From assembly GCA_002342545.1 (NCBI GenBank), contig DDQE01000058.1, positions 1-48,684 on the forward strand: a DNA stretch of 48,684 bases, given 5' to 3'. The position numbers were made by a program, and so were the translations under genes. Under the pieces are notes generated by a model that saw nothing but the letters and a program-made list of their open reading frames with translations, had not been told where the DNA came from and ran no database searches. Of this stretch, positions 1 to 9,600 are shown piece by piece (position 1 is the stretch's first letter; the number at the start of each line of letters is the position of its first letter). Source of the stretch: Caryophanales bacterium UBA2450. GTDB lineage: Bacteria; Bacillota_I; Bacilli_A; RFN20; CAG-826.

Positions 1-83
1 GAAAAAATTATAACATAAAGATATTTTACTTGTAAAATATTTTTCTTATTTGTGTCTAATGTTGTTATTTTAAAATAAAAAAA

Positions 84-126
84 TTGAAAAAAGTGATTGC
101 AAGCGCATATTTTATTTTGATAGCAT
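84..126 (+). promoter_or_regulatory. candidate promoter of rplK-rplA
   Basis: TTGCAA at 97-102 and TAGCAT at 121-126 are 18 bases apart and precede a structured leader. An overlapping alternative uses TTGAAA at 84-89. The region is very AT-rich, so the exact hexamers are uncertain. Confidence 0.35.
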
Positions 127-181
127 ATATAAGCATGTTGCCCTCACACGTATGAGAGAGTGTGTCGCACACGCAAAGCCT

Positions 182-210
182 GTGGAAGAGTGGTGATTCA
201 CTCATACCAC
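182..210 (+). promoter_or_regulatory. hairpin in rplK leader, possible L1-binding site
   Basis: GTGG (182-185) pairs with CCAC (207-210). Inside it, GAGTG (188-192) pairs with CACTC (199-203) around a six-base loop, leaving an asymmetric internal loop (AA against ATA). A second small hairpin, GTGTG-TCG-CACAC, lies upstream near 160-172. In other bacteria ribosomal protein L1 represses the rplK-rplA operon by binding its leader. The position just before the Shine-Dalgarno at about 229-237 fits that role, but I have not matched a known L1 consensus. Confidence 0.3.
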
Positions 211-243
211 GGCACGGACAATCTAAAAAAGGAGGAAAGTCAC

Positions 244-657
244 GTGAGTAAAAAAATCGCGAAAGTGTTGAAAATGGAACTCCCTGGCGGCGAAGCTAAA
301 CCAGGACCAAAACTTGCTTCTGCTGGCATTAACATGGCGAAATTCTGTACAGACTTTAACGCCAAGACTGCTGATAGACGTGGAGAAATCGTTCCAGTAA
401 TCATCACTGCTTATGAAGACAAGTCCTGTGACTTTGTCATCAAAACTTCTCCAGTTGCCCCATTATTATTAAAGGCTGCTGGAATTGCTAAGGGATCTGC
501 GACTGGTTGCAAAACTGTTGTGGGTCATATCTCAAGAGCCAAACTCAAAGAGATTGCCGAGTACAAATTACCTGATTTAAACGCTAATGACATTGAAGCG
601 GCTATGAAAATCATTGAAGGTAGTGCTCGTAATATGGGAATCGTCGTTGACGACTAA
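244..657 (+). CDS. rplK: 50S ribosomal protein L11
   Basis: Ribosomal protein L11, part of the GTPase-associated centre of the large subunit, which binds 23S rRNA and contacts elongation factors. The product is 137 residues, the usual size. It shows the N-terminal proline/glycine signature PGGEAKPGPKLASAG and the C-terminal RNA-binding region (SATGCKTVVGHIS, then KLPDLNANDIEAAMKIIEGSARNMG). The reading frame is open upstream to an ATG at 160, but I chose GTG 244 because a strong GGAGG lies just before it and the protein then begins as L11 normally does (SKKIAKVLKMELPGG). First gene of the rplK-rplA pair; it ends 11 bases before the rplA start. Confidence 0.97.
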   Translation: MSKKIAKVLKMELPGGEAKPGPKLASAGINMAKFCTDFNAKTADRRGEIVPVIITAYEDKSCDFVIKTSPVAPLLLKAAGIAKGSATGCKTVVGHISRAKLKEIAEYKLPDLNANDIEAAMKIIEGSARNMGIVVDD

Positions 658-668
658 TGGAGGACACT

Positions 669-1349
669 ATGAAAAAGGGTAAGAAATATGTTGCCGCTTT
701 AGCAAAAGTGGATGCCAGTAAGTTATACACTGTTGAAGAAGCAGTGAAACTCGTCAAAGAAACTTCTACTGTCAAATTTGATGCGACAGTCGACGCTTCA
801 TTCAAACTCAATGTCGATCCAAAACAAGCTGATCAACAAGTCAGAGGAACTCTCATCCTTCCACATGGAAACGGCAAAACCAAAAAGGTCTTAGCCATTA
901 CTGACAAAGTTGAAGACGCTAAAGCTGCTGGTGCAGACTTCGTTGGTGGACAAGAAATGATCGATAAAATCGCCGGTGGGTGGTTTGATTACGATGTCAT
1001 TGTTGCGACACCAAACATGATGCCTGTCATCGGTAAAGTTGCTCGTGTATTAGGTCCTAAAGGCTTAATGCCAAATCCAAAGACTGGTACCGTCAATCCA
1101 GATATCGCTAGAGCAATTAAAGAAATCAAAGCCGGTAAAGTGGAATACCGTGTTGACAAAGAAGCAAATATGCATGTGTCTATTGCTAGAGTCAGCTTTG
1201 ATGCAAAGAAGATTGAAGAAAATTTACAAGCCTTAGTTGACGCTTTATTAAAGGCTAGACCAGCTTCAGTCAAAGGTACCTACATTAAAAACGCTGTTAT
1301 CCATACGACCATGGGTCCAGCAATCCACTTCACATTTGAAGGTCGTTAA
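669..1349 (+). CDS. rplA: 50S ribosomal protein L1
   Basis: Ribosomal protein L1, which forms the L1 stalk next to the E site and in many bacteria represses its own operon by binding the mRNA leader. The product is 226 residues, close to the family norm. Recognisable segments are the N-terminal KKYVAALAKVDASKLYTVEEAVKLVK and the highly conserved central VARVLGPKGLMPNPKTGTV. An in-frame ATG at 657 overlaps the rplK stop, but the GGAGG at 659-663 sits correctly for ATG 669, so the later start is preferred. Transcribed with rplK; an L10-type leader follows. Confidence 0.97.
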   Translation: MKKGKKYVAALAKVDASKLYTVEEAVKLVKETSTVKFDATVDASFKLNVDPKQADQQVRGTLILPHGNGKTKKVLAITDKVEDAKAAGADFVGGQEMIDKIAGGWFDYDVIVATPNMMPVIGKVARVLGPKGLMPNPKTGTVNPDIARAIKEIKAGKVEYRVDKEANMHVSIARVSFDAKKIEENLQALVDALLKARPASVKGTYIKNAVIHTTMGPAIHFTFEGR

Positions 1350-1363
1350 TTAACTAGATTCTA

Positions 1364-1455
1364 ATATACCCAAGACAGTAACGGACGTGGAGTCTTAATA
1401 ATGTTACCGAGGTGAAGAAATAAAGCATTTATTCTCACTGTATATTGGAGCCTCA
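1364..1455 (+). ncRNA. ribosomal protein L10 leader (autoregulatory RNA)
   Basis: The 139-base gap before rplJ holds the hallmark blocks of the Firmicutes L10 leader: AAGACAGTA (1372-1380), then GGAGTCTTAATAATGTTACC and GAGGTGAA (to about 1416), with a further stem ending near GGAGCCTC (1447-1454). In the known family, the L10(L12)4 complex binds this RNA to limit rplJ-rplL expression. The identification rests on these motifs and on the position between rplA and rplJ. I did not score it with a covariance model. Confidence 0.85.
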
Positions 1456-1488
1456 AAACAAAAAACAAATTGAAAAGGAGGTCAAAAC

Positions 1489-1977
1489 ATGAATAAGGAT
1501 GTCTTATTAGCGAAACAAGAAACAGTTAGCGAAATCGTTTCTAAAGCTAAGGAAAGTTCTGCTCTTGTTGTTGCTGAATACCGTGGATTAACCGTGGAAC
1601 AACTTCAAGAATTAAGAAGAGCCTTACGTGCTGAAGGTGCATCGATGAACGTTTATAAGAATTCTCTTGTTGAACGTGCAAGTGATGAACTCGGTTACGC
1701 TGACTTAAAGCAAGTTTTAAGTGGTCCTAACGCTATCTTCTTCTCTAAAGAAGTCAATAGTGCTGCCAAAGTGCTTGCTAAATACGCAAAAAGATATGGA
1801 GACAATCTTAATATCAAGGGTGGCATCTTTGAAGGAAAATTTGCTGATGCGAATGGTGTCAAAGAAATCGCTAAATTACCTGGTAGAGAAGGTCTACTTG
1901 CCATGTTGCTATCGTGCTTACAAGCACCAGTCCGTCAATTTGCCTGCGCTGTTAAGGCTGTTGCGGATGCAAAATAA
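1489..1977 (+). CDS. rplJ: 50S ribosomal protein L10
   Basis: Ribosomal protein L10, the base of the L7/L12 stalk, anchoring L12 dimers to 23S rRNA and joining L11 at the GTPase-associated centre. The product is 162 residues. The N-terminal RNA-binding domain shows SSALVVAEYRGLTVEQLQELRRALR and YKNSLVERA, followed by LSGPNAIFF. The C-terminal helix that binds L12 dimers is present. AAGGAGGT lies 6 bases before the ATG. Preceded by the L10 leader and followed after 24 bases by rplL, the usual beta-operon order. Confidence 0.97.
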   Translation: MNKDVLLAKQETVSEIVSKAKESSALVVAEYRGLTVEQLQELRRALRAEGASMNVYKNSLVERASDELGYADLKQVLSGPNAIFFSKEVNSAAKVLAKYAKRYGDNLNIKGGIFEGKFADANGVKEIAKLPGREGLLAMLLSCLQAPVRQFACAVKAVADAK

Positions 1978-2001
1978 TGCCAATTTAGGAGGAAAAGAAA
2001 A

Positions 2002-2379
2002 ATGGCTAAATTAACAAAAGAAGAAATTATCGCCAGCTTAAAAGAAATGACTGTTCTCGAATTAAACGAATTAGTCAAAGCTGTTGAAGAAGAATTTGGT
2101 GTCACTGCCGCTGCCCCTGTGGCTGTTGCAGCTGCTGCCCCTGCTGAAGAAGAAGCTGCTAAAGGACCAACCGAAGTTAGCTTATTCTTAAAATCTGCTG
2201 GTGCATCTAAAGTCCCAGTCATCAAGGCTGTCCAAGCTATCACTGGCTTAGGCTTAATGGATGCCAAAAAGATGGTCGATGCAGCTCCTGTTGCTGTTAA
2301 AGAACACATCTCCCCAGTTGAAGCTGAAGAGCACAAGAAAGCTCTCGAAGCCGCTGGTGCTGAAGTCGAAGTTAAATAA
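2002..2379 (+). CDS. rplL: 50S ribosomal protein L7/L12
   Basis: Ribosomal stalk protein L7/L12, which recruits translational GTPases such as the EF-G and EF-Tu encoded further along. The product is 125 residues. It has an N-terminal dimerisation domain (MAKLTKEEIIASLKEMTVLE), an alanine-rich hinge at about residues 34-53, and the conserved C-terminal factor-binding domain (VIKAVQAITGLGLMDAKKMVD). AGGAGG precedes the ATG. A 33-base gap separates it from the methyltransferase gene. Confidence 0.98.
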   Translation: MAKLTKEEIIASLKEMTVLELNELVKAVEEEFGVTAAAPVAVAAAAPAEEEAAKGPTEVSLFLKSAGASKVPVIKAVQAITGLGLMDAKKMVDAAPVAVKEHISPVEAEEHKKALEAAGAEVEVK

Positions 2380-2411
2380 CTTAACTTTACTATCAAACTC
2401 TAGAGGTATTA

Positions 2412-3008
2412 ATGGGTTATTATTTTGACCAGAGTCCGTCTTCGGAATCAAATATCAGGGAGATTAAATTCTCCTTATATGGTCAAGAGTACGCCTATTA
2501 TACCGATAACGGAGTATTTTCTAAATCTCGAATCGATGAGGGGTCGTATATCTTTCTTAAGGTATTACTTCCTCTTCATCTAGACGGGAGGATCTTAGAT
2601 TTAGGGTGTGGCTATGGTCCAATTGGACTAACCATTGCTCAAAATTCTAGTGAGGCAAGAGTTGATCTTGCCGATATTAATTCGCGCGCACTCGCTCTAG
2701 CGTCAAAGAGCGGTGAACGGCTGAATTTAAAGTCACGAGTCACCTTCCTTCAAAGTGACATCTATGAAAAGATTGAAGGACCATATGATTCAATTGTTGT
2801 GAACCCTCCAATTAGAGCAGGTAAAGTCGTTACCTACCAAATGTATAAGGAGAGCAAGCAATACTTAATTGATGGCGGTTCGCTATATGTGGTGATTAGA
2901 CGAAAGCAAGGAGCGGAGAGCGCTCTCAAATACATTGAAACGGTATTTGAAAACGTTTCTGTGCTTCATAAAGAAAAAGGCTATTGGATAATCAAAGCCA
3001 CAAAGTGA
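2412..3008 (+). CDS. class I SAM-dependent methyltransferase, RsmC/YbxB-like
   Basis: Predicted S-adenosylmethionine-dependent methyltransferase of 198 residues. The SAM-binding motif DLGCGYGP is at residues 63-70, the acidic motif (DLAD) follows near 85-88, and the catalytic NPPIRAGK at 131-138 is typical of N-methyltransferases acting on a base amino group, as in RsmC (16S rRNA guanine-N2). In Bacillus the homologue ybxB sits in the same place between rplL and rpoB, so an rRNA target is likely, though not shown here. It is single-domain, unlike the two-domain E. coli RsmC. The Shine-Dalgarno is weak (AGAGG), and it ends in TGA. Confidence 0.85.
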   Translation: MGYYFDQSPSSESNIREIKFSLYGQEYAYYTDNGVFSKSRIDEGSYIFLKVLLPLHLDGRILDLGCGYGPIGLTIAQNSSEARVDLADINSRALALASKSGERLNLKSRVTFLQSDIYEKIEGPYDSIVVNPPIRAGKVVTYQMYKESKQYLIDGGSLYVVIRRKQGAESALKYIETVFENVSVLHKEKGYWIIKATK

Positions 3009-3042
3009 ACGAAATATAATTTATCGAAAAGGAGCCATTATA

Positions 3043-6000
3043 ATGTCCAGAAATATTACTGAACTTAGACAAATTAATAACGGAAGATATGATTACTCCA
3101 AAATTTCTGGTGATCTCCCACTTCCAAATTTAGTGGAAATTCAAACAAAGAGTTACGCTGAATTTTTAGAAAAGGGATTAGATGAAGTTTTTAGAGAATC
3201 ATTTCCAATTGAAAACTATACTGGCACATTAACCATTGAATATTTATCTATTCGTCTTGGTGAAGCAAAACACACTTTCCTTGAATGTAAAGAAAGAGAC
3301 TTAACTTATAACGTCCCTATGTACATCATGGTGAGATTAATTCATAAAGAAACAGGTGAAATTCAAGAATCCGAAGTCTTTATGGGTGATTTACCTTTAA
3401 TGACTAATAGTGGAACATTTATCGTTAATGGTGCTGAAAGAGTTATCGTTTCTCAATTAGTGAGATCTCCAGGTGCCTATTTATCTAAAGAATTTAAAGC
3501 TGGTAAATTTTTATACGAAGCTGACTTAATTCCAGGAAGAGGTACTTGGTTACAATTCGAATCTGACGCCAAAGATATGTTAAGCGTGAGAATCGATAGA
3601 CAAAGAAAGATTCATGCGACTACTTTACTTAGAGCCTTAGGCTTTGAAAGTAGTGATGACATTTTAAAACTCTTTGGTGGATCTCAAGCCTTAAGAAACA
3701 CTTTAGAAAAAGAAGAAGAAAACAAAATCAAATCTTCTAAAGCTGCTTTAGTGGATATCTTTAGAAAGATGAAGCCAGGTGAGCCAATCACTGAAGAAGG
3801 TACAGTTAACTTCTTAGTCCAAAGATTCTTTGATGAGAAACGTTACGATTTAGGCCGCGCCGGTAGATATAAATTTATTAAAAAACTTGGTATCTATAAC
3901 CGTTTACCAAACCGTATTTTAGCGGAAGACTTGGTCTCTGCGGATGGAGAAATTAGATTTAAGAAAGGTCATCAACTAACTGTCGAGGATGTTGAAGCCT
4001 TACGTAATGAAGATTTCTTTGAACAAGGCGCACATTTAAGAGTCTTAAAAATTAACGAAAAACTCGATAATAACGGCAAAGTGAACATTGTTAAAGTCTA
4101 TAACAATGACAAGAAAGAAAAAGTCTCAATTGTTATTGGTACTGACTTAAATAATACATGTACACACGTTAATATCTGTGATATCGTGGCTATTTTCTCA
4201 TACTTCTTAAATGTCCAAGACGGATTTGGTAGCTGTGATGATATTGACCACTTAGGAAATAGAAGAATTAGATGTGTTGGTGAACTTATTCAAAATCAAT
4301 TTAGAGTTGGTTTAGCTAAGATGCTAAAGACCGTTCAACAAAAGATGTCTATTTCTGATTTAGGAAATGTGAAGCCAAAAGCTTTAATTAATCCTAGACC
4401 ATTAGTAGCCTCTATTAGAGAATTCTTTGCATCCTCACAATTATCTCAATTCATGGATCAAACTAACCCACTAGCAGAATTAACTAATAAAAGAAGATTA
4501 TCTGCGTTAGGTCCTGGCGGATTAACTAGAGATAGAGCATCTACCGAAGTTCGTGACGTTCACGTTTCTCACTATGGACGTATCTGTCCAATTGAAACTC
4601 CTGAAGGTCAAAACATTGGTCTTATTAATAACTTAGCGACATACGCGAAAGTTAATAATTATGGATTTATTGAAACCCCATATCGTCCAGTGGATCACAA
4701 GACTTTAAGAGTCTTATCCAAAGCTGAAGATAGTGTTTATCTTTCCGCGGATGAAGAGTGGGATTATAAAATTGCTGAAGCTAATATTCACTTAGCAGAA
4801 GATGGCACCATTTTAGATGATGTTGTCGTTGCTAGATATAAAGGTGAAAATATTTTAGCTAAAAAAGAAGAAATTGATTTCGTTGATGTTAGTCCAAAAC
4901 AAGTCGTTTCAATTGCTGCTGGTAGCATTCCATTCTTAGAGAATGATGACACCATGCGTGCTCTTATGGGTTCTAACATGCAACGTCAAGCCTTACCACT
5001 TCTTAGACCACACGCTCCACTTGTGGGAACTGGTCTAGAACATCAAGTGGCAAGAGACTCAGGTTTAGCAGTGGTCTCCGCTAGTGAAGGTGTCGTCACT
5101 TACACCGATAGCAAGACTATTGAAATTTTACCTAAAGGTGAATCTGAACCAATCACTTATCACTTACAAAAATTCGAACGTAGTAACAATGGTACTTGTA
5201 TTAATCAAGTAAGCATCGTCAAAGTTGGCGATAAAGTCAAAAAAGGACAAATTATCGCTGATGGACCAGCAATGCAAAACGGTGACCTTGCTTTAGGTCA
5301 AAACGTGACCATCGCCTTCATGACTTGGAATGGTTATAACTATGAAGACGCGGTTATTATGTCTGAAAGACTCGTCAAAGACGATGTCTATACATCAATT
5401 CACATTGAAAAATATAACTGTGAATGTCGTTCCATTCCAAAACTTGGTGATGAAGAAATTACCGCAGATGTCCCTAACGTAGGTACTGATGCCAAGGCTC
5501 ACTTAGATAGTAGAGGCATCGTTGTCGTTGGTACTGAAGTTAAAGAAGGAGATATCTTAGTTGGTAAAGTCACTCCTCGTGGACAATCCGAACCAACTCC
5601 AGAAGATAAATTCTTAATGGCGATCTTTGGAGAAAAAACTAACGAAGGTAAAGATGCTTCTCTTAGAGTCCCTCATGGTGGAGCGGGTATTGTTCTTGAT
5701 GTCAAGATCCGTAAAAGAGAAGAAAGAGCCAAAGATAATGAACTCCCACCAGGAGTTAATGAAATTGTCACTGTCTATATCGTCCAAAAGAGAAAAATCT
5801 CTGAAGGTGATAAGATGTCTGGACGTCACGGTAATAAAGGTGTTATTTCCCGTATCTTACCAGAATGCGATATGCCATTCCTTCCAGACGGCACTCCTGT
5901 TGATATTATGTTAAACCCATTAGGTGTTCCATCTCGTATGAACATCGGACAGATCTTAGAAGTCCATTTAGGTATGGCTCTTAAGAAATTAGGATATAAG

Positions 6001-6651
6001 ATTGCAACCCCTGTCTTTGACGGTATCACCAATGAAGAAATCTTCGAAATGATGGATAAAGCAGGTATGGCAAAAGATGGTAAAACTGTCTTATATGATG
6101 GCCGTACTGGTGAGAAGTTCGATGAAAGAATCACAGTTGGTGTCATGTACATGATTAAACTTATCCACATGGTTGATGATAAGTTACACGCACGTGCGAC
6201 TGGACCATATAGTTTAGTCACTCAACAACCACTCGGTGGTAAAGCCCAAAACGGTGGTCAAAGATTTGGTGAAATGGAAGTCTGGGCTCTTGAAGCTTAT
6301 GGCGCCGCCCACGTCTTACAAGAAATTATCACCGTGAAGTCTGATGACCGTGTTGGTAGAAGAAAGACTTATGAAGCGATTATTAAAGATCAACCTCTTC
6401 CAAAACCAGGTATCCCAGAAGCCTTTAAAGTCTTAGTTAAAGAATTAGAATCCTTAGCGATGAATGTTGAACTTCTTGATGATGAAGGTCATATCATTGA
6501 TATGGATGCATTAGCAAAAGAAGCTGATAAAGAAGAAAGAAAGATTAACACCTCTTTAAGAAACTTAGTCGGTGATGAGGCTAATGTACAAACTGGTATT
6601 GACGAAGATGTCTCTATGACAAGCATGTCAACCAGTAATAGTGAAGATTAA
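3043..6651 (+). CDS. rpoB: RNA polymerase beta subunit
   Basis: Beta subunit of DNA-dependent RNA polymerase, 1202 residues, the size expected for Firmicutes. The rifampicin-pocket region is at residues 467-495: LSQFMDQ, then LTNKRRLSALGPGGLTRDRA. The residue at the position of E. coli H526 is Asn (N482, codon 4486-4488), a substitution associated with low rifampicin sensitivity. Downstream hallmarks include RICPIETPEGQNIGLI, NGYNYEDAVIMSERL, GDKMSGRHGNKG and, near the C terminus, GGQRFGEMEVWALEAYGAAH. The acidic tail is short. GGAG precedes the ATG, and rpoC follows after 18 bases. Confidence 0.99.
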   Translation: MSRNITELRQINNGRYDYSKISGDLPLPNLVEIQTKSYAEFLEKGLDEVFRESFPIENYTGTLTIEYLSIRLGEAKHTFLECKERDLTYNVPMYIMVRLIHKETGEIQESEVFMGDLPLMTNSGTFIVNGAERVIVSQLVRSPGAYLSKEFKAGKFLYEADLIPGRGTWLQFESDAKDMLSVRIDRQRKIHATTLLRALGFESSDDILKLFGGSQALRNTLEKEEENKIKSSKAALVDIFRKMKPGEPITEEGTVNFLVQRFFDEKRYDLGRAGRYKFIKKLGIYNRLPNRILAEDLVSADGEIRFKKGHQLTVEDVEALRNEDFFEQGAHLRVLKINEKLDNNGKVNIVKVYNNDKKEKVSIVIGTDLNNTCTHVNICDIVAIFSYFLNVQDGFGSCDDIDHLGNRRIRCVGELIQNQFRVGLAKMLKTVQQKMSISDLGNVKPKALINPRPLVASIREFFASSQLSQFMDQTNPLAELTNKRRLSALGPGGLTRDRASTEVRDVHVSHYGRICPIETPEGQNIGLINNLATYAKVNNYGFIETPYRPVDHKTLRVLSKAEDSVYLSADEEWDYKIAEANIHLAEDGTILDDVVVARYKGENILAKKEEIDFVDVSPKQVVSIAAGSIPFLENDDTMRALMGSNMQRQALPLLRPHAPLVGTGLEHQVARDSGLAVVSASEGVVTYTDSKTIEILPKGESEPITYHLQKFERSNNGTCINQVSIVKVGDKVKKGQIIADGPAMQNGDLALGQNVTIAFMTWNGYNYEDAVIMSERLVKDDVYTSIHIEKYNCECRSIPKLGDEEITADVPNVGTDAKAHLDSRGIVVVGTEVKEGDILVGKVTPRGQSEPTPEDKFLMAIFGEKTNEGKDASLRVPHGGAGIVLDVKIRKREERAKDNELPPGVNEIVTVYIVQKRKISEGDKMSGRHGNKGVISRILPECDMPFLPDGTPVDIMLNPLGVPSRMNIGQILEVHLGMALKKLGYKIATPVFDGITNEEIFEMMDKAGMAKDGKTVLYDGRTGEKFDERITVGVMYMIKLIHMVDDKLHARATGPYSLVTQQPLGGKAQNGGQRFGEMEVWALEAYGAAHVLQEIITVKSDDRVGRRKTYEAIIKDQPLPKPGIPEAFKVLVKELESLAMNVELLDDEGHIIDMDALAKEADKEERKINTSLRNLVGDEANVQTGIDEDVSMTSMSTSNSED

Positions 6652-6669
6652 TGAAAGGAGAAATTAACA

Positions 6670-9600
6670 ATGTTTGACGTAAAAAAATTATCAGCGATTA
6701 AAGTTGGATTAGCTTCTCCTGACACAATTAGAGCGTGGTCCCATGGTGAAGTTTTAAAACCTGAGACCATCAACTATCGTAGCCAAAAACCAGAAATGCA
6801 AGGTTTATACTGTGAAAAGATTTTTGGTCCTGCGAAAGACTACGAATGCCATTGCGGTAAATATAAGAAAATTAGATACGCAGGCGTCGTATGTGAAAAA
6901 TGTGGTGTTGAAGTTATCTCTAAAGAAGTTAGAAGAGAAAGAATGGGTCACATTGAACTTGCTAGCCCATGTACCCACATTTGGTATTTAAAAGGCATTC
7001 CTAGCCGTATTGGATTACTTTTAGATGTTTCTCCTAAACACTTAGAAGAAGTAGCCTATTATGCTGCTCATATCTGTTTAAATCCTGGAAAGAGTACTAT
7101 TCTTACTTATCGTGAATTCATTAACGAGAAAAACGGTAGAGAAATCTTTATTCCAGTTTTAAAAGAAATCCAAGAAAAAGGAGAAGAATGGGGTTTAATC
7201 CCAGGTAGTGATGACTTTGCAAGAAGTGAAGAACTTGTTGCGAGATTAGAAAATCATAACGAAGTCTTTGACTTCCAAACCTGCTACAACTTCATTCGTA
7301 AATTTACAGGTGCTGAATTCTCTGAAGGTGCTGGAGCGATTAAACGTTTACTCGCTGAAATCGATTTAGACGCTGAAGGAGAAGAAATCTCCCGTAAGAT
7401 TAAGAATTCAACTTCCTCAAATAGAGCGAAGTTAACAAAAAGACTTGAAGTCATTGAGGCCTTTAGACATTCTGACAACAAACCAGAATGGATGGTCCTT
7501 GATGTCATTCCAGTGATTCCACCTGATTTAAGACCAATGTTACAACTTGATGGCGGTAGATTCGCTACAAGTGACTTGAACGATTTATATCGTAGAGTAA
7601 TTTCTCGTAACAACCGTTTAAAGAAATTAATCGATATGAATTCTCCTGCTGTCTTATTAATGAATGAAAAACGTATGCTTCAAGAAGCAGTGGACGCTTT
7701 AATTGATAACGGTAGAAGAAATAAGCCAGTTACTGGTCCTGGTGGTAGACCTCTTAAATCCTTATCCTCTGGATTAAAAGGCAAACAAGGTCGATTCAGA
7801 CAAAACTTACTCGGTAAACGTGTTGACTATTCTGGTCGTTCCGTTATCGCGGTGGGTCCATTCTTAAAAATGTATGAATGTGGACTTCCACGCGAAATGG
7901 CAGTCCAATTATTAAGACCATTTATCGCGTGCGAATTAATTAAAAGAGGTATTACTAATGCGAATAAGACCGCAGATAGAATTATCGATAGATATGATCC
8001 TGCTGTCTTAGATATCGTTGAAGAAATTATTGGTAAGCACCCAGTTCTTCTTAACCGTGCTCCTACTTTACATAGACTTGGTATTCAAGCTTTCCAACCA
8101 CGCTTAGTGGATGGAAGAGCGATTAGATTACACCCACTTGTTTGTACAGGCTTTAACGCTGACTTCGATGGTGACCAAATGGCGGTCCATGTCCCACTAA
8201 GTAAAGCAGCGCAAGAAGAAGCATTAGATTTAATGCTTGCCTCTAATAACATCTTAGGACCAAAAGATGGTAAACCAATTGTTACCCCATCTCAAGACAT
8301 GGTCTTAGGAAATTACTATTTAACTTTAGAATCCACTAAAGAAGATTTCTTAAAGAAAGCTAAAGCTTTAAAAGATACTGATCCTGAAGAAGCAGAAAGA
8401 TTTGAATTATACGCTGCTAGCGAAGGCAAAGTCTTTAGAAGCGTTGATGATGTGATTCTTGCTTACCAAACTAAGCAAATCCATTTACATAATAGAATCG
8501 CGATTATCGGTAAGGCTTTAATGAAGAAAGGATTCACCGAAGAGATGAATAATTCTTATTTAATCACCTCTGTTGGTAAAATCATCTTCAACCAAATCTT
8601 CCCAAGTGATTTCCCATATTTAAACGCTGTTACTGCGGAAAATATGGCTCATGATTTACCTGAATATTTCGTCCCACGTGGAAGTGATATCAAAGCAATT
8701 ATCGCTAAAATGCCTGTGAGATCACCAATCAAAAAGAAAGATTTAGGAAAAATTATTAATGAAATCTTCCAAAGATATGACCGTAAAGGTAATCCAAAGA
8801 CTTCATCCGTTCTTGATAAGATGAAAGACCAAGGCTTCCAATACGCGACAGTGGCTGGATTTACTATTTCTATTGACGATATCCATATCGTTGAAGGTAA
8901 AGAAGAAATCTTAGAAGCTGGCGATAAGAAAGTAGCGGAAATTCAAGAAATGTTCGAACTTGGTATGTTAACCGAAGAAGAAAGACATAAGAGCGTTTGT
9001 GACGTTTGGAATAAAGTTCTTGTGGAAGTTAGAACTAAATTAACTGAACAATTTAATAAAGATAGAAGAAACGCCATCTTTATGATGTCTGACTCTGGTG
9101 CTCGTGGTAATATTTCGAATATTACACAGTTAGCCGGTATGAGAGGTCTTATGGGTAACACATCTGGCGGAACTATTGAACTCCCAGTTAAACGTTGTTT
9201 CCGTGAAGGTATGACTGTTTCTGAATTCTTTATTGCGACCCACGGTGCTCGTAAGGGTGGCGCTGATACCGCGCTTAAGACCGCTGACTCAGGTTATTTA
9301 ACTAGAAGACTTGTTGACGTCTCTCAAGATGTTATCGTTAGAGAAGTTGATTGTGGCACTGACCACGGCTTCAAAGTCAAAGAAATTAGAGATACTTCTA
9401 GAAACGCGATTATTGTTAAGCTTTATGACCGTTTAGTTGGTAGATATGCTCTTAATGATGTTGTTAATCCAAAAACTGGTGAAGTGATCGTTAAAGGTAA
9501 CACCATGATTAACGAAGAAAGTGCCAAAGCCATTGTTGACGCTGGCATTGAAGAAGTGGAAATCAGATCCTTATTCGGTTGTGAGACTAAAGACGGTGTT

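Noticed and set aside
160..243. N-terminal extension of L11 from ATG 160
   Set aside because: No ribosome binding site there, the extension is unlike L11, and it would overlap the structured leader; GTG 244 has GGAGG and the family N terminus.
657..668. rplA start at the ATG overlapping the rplK stop
   Set aside because: GGAGG at 659-663 lies after that ATG and fits ATG 669, which gives the normal L1 start.
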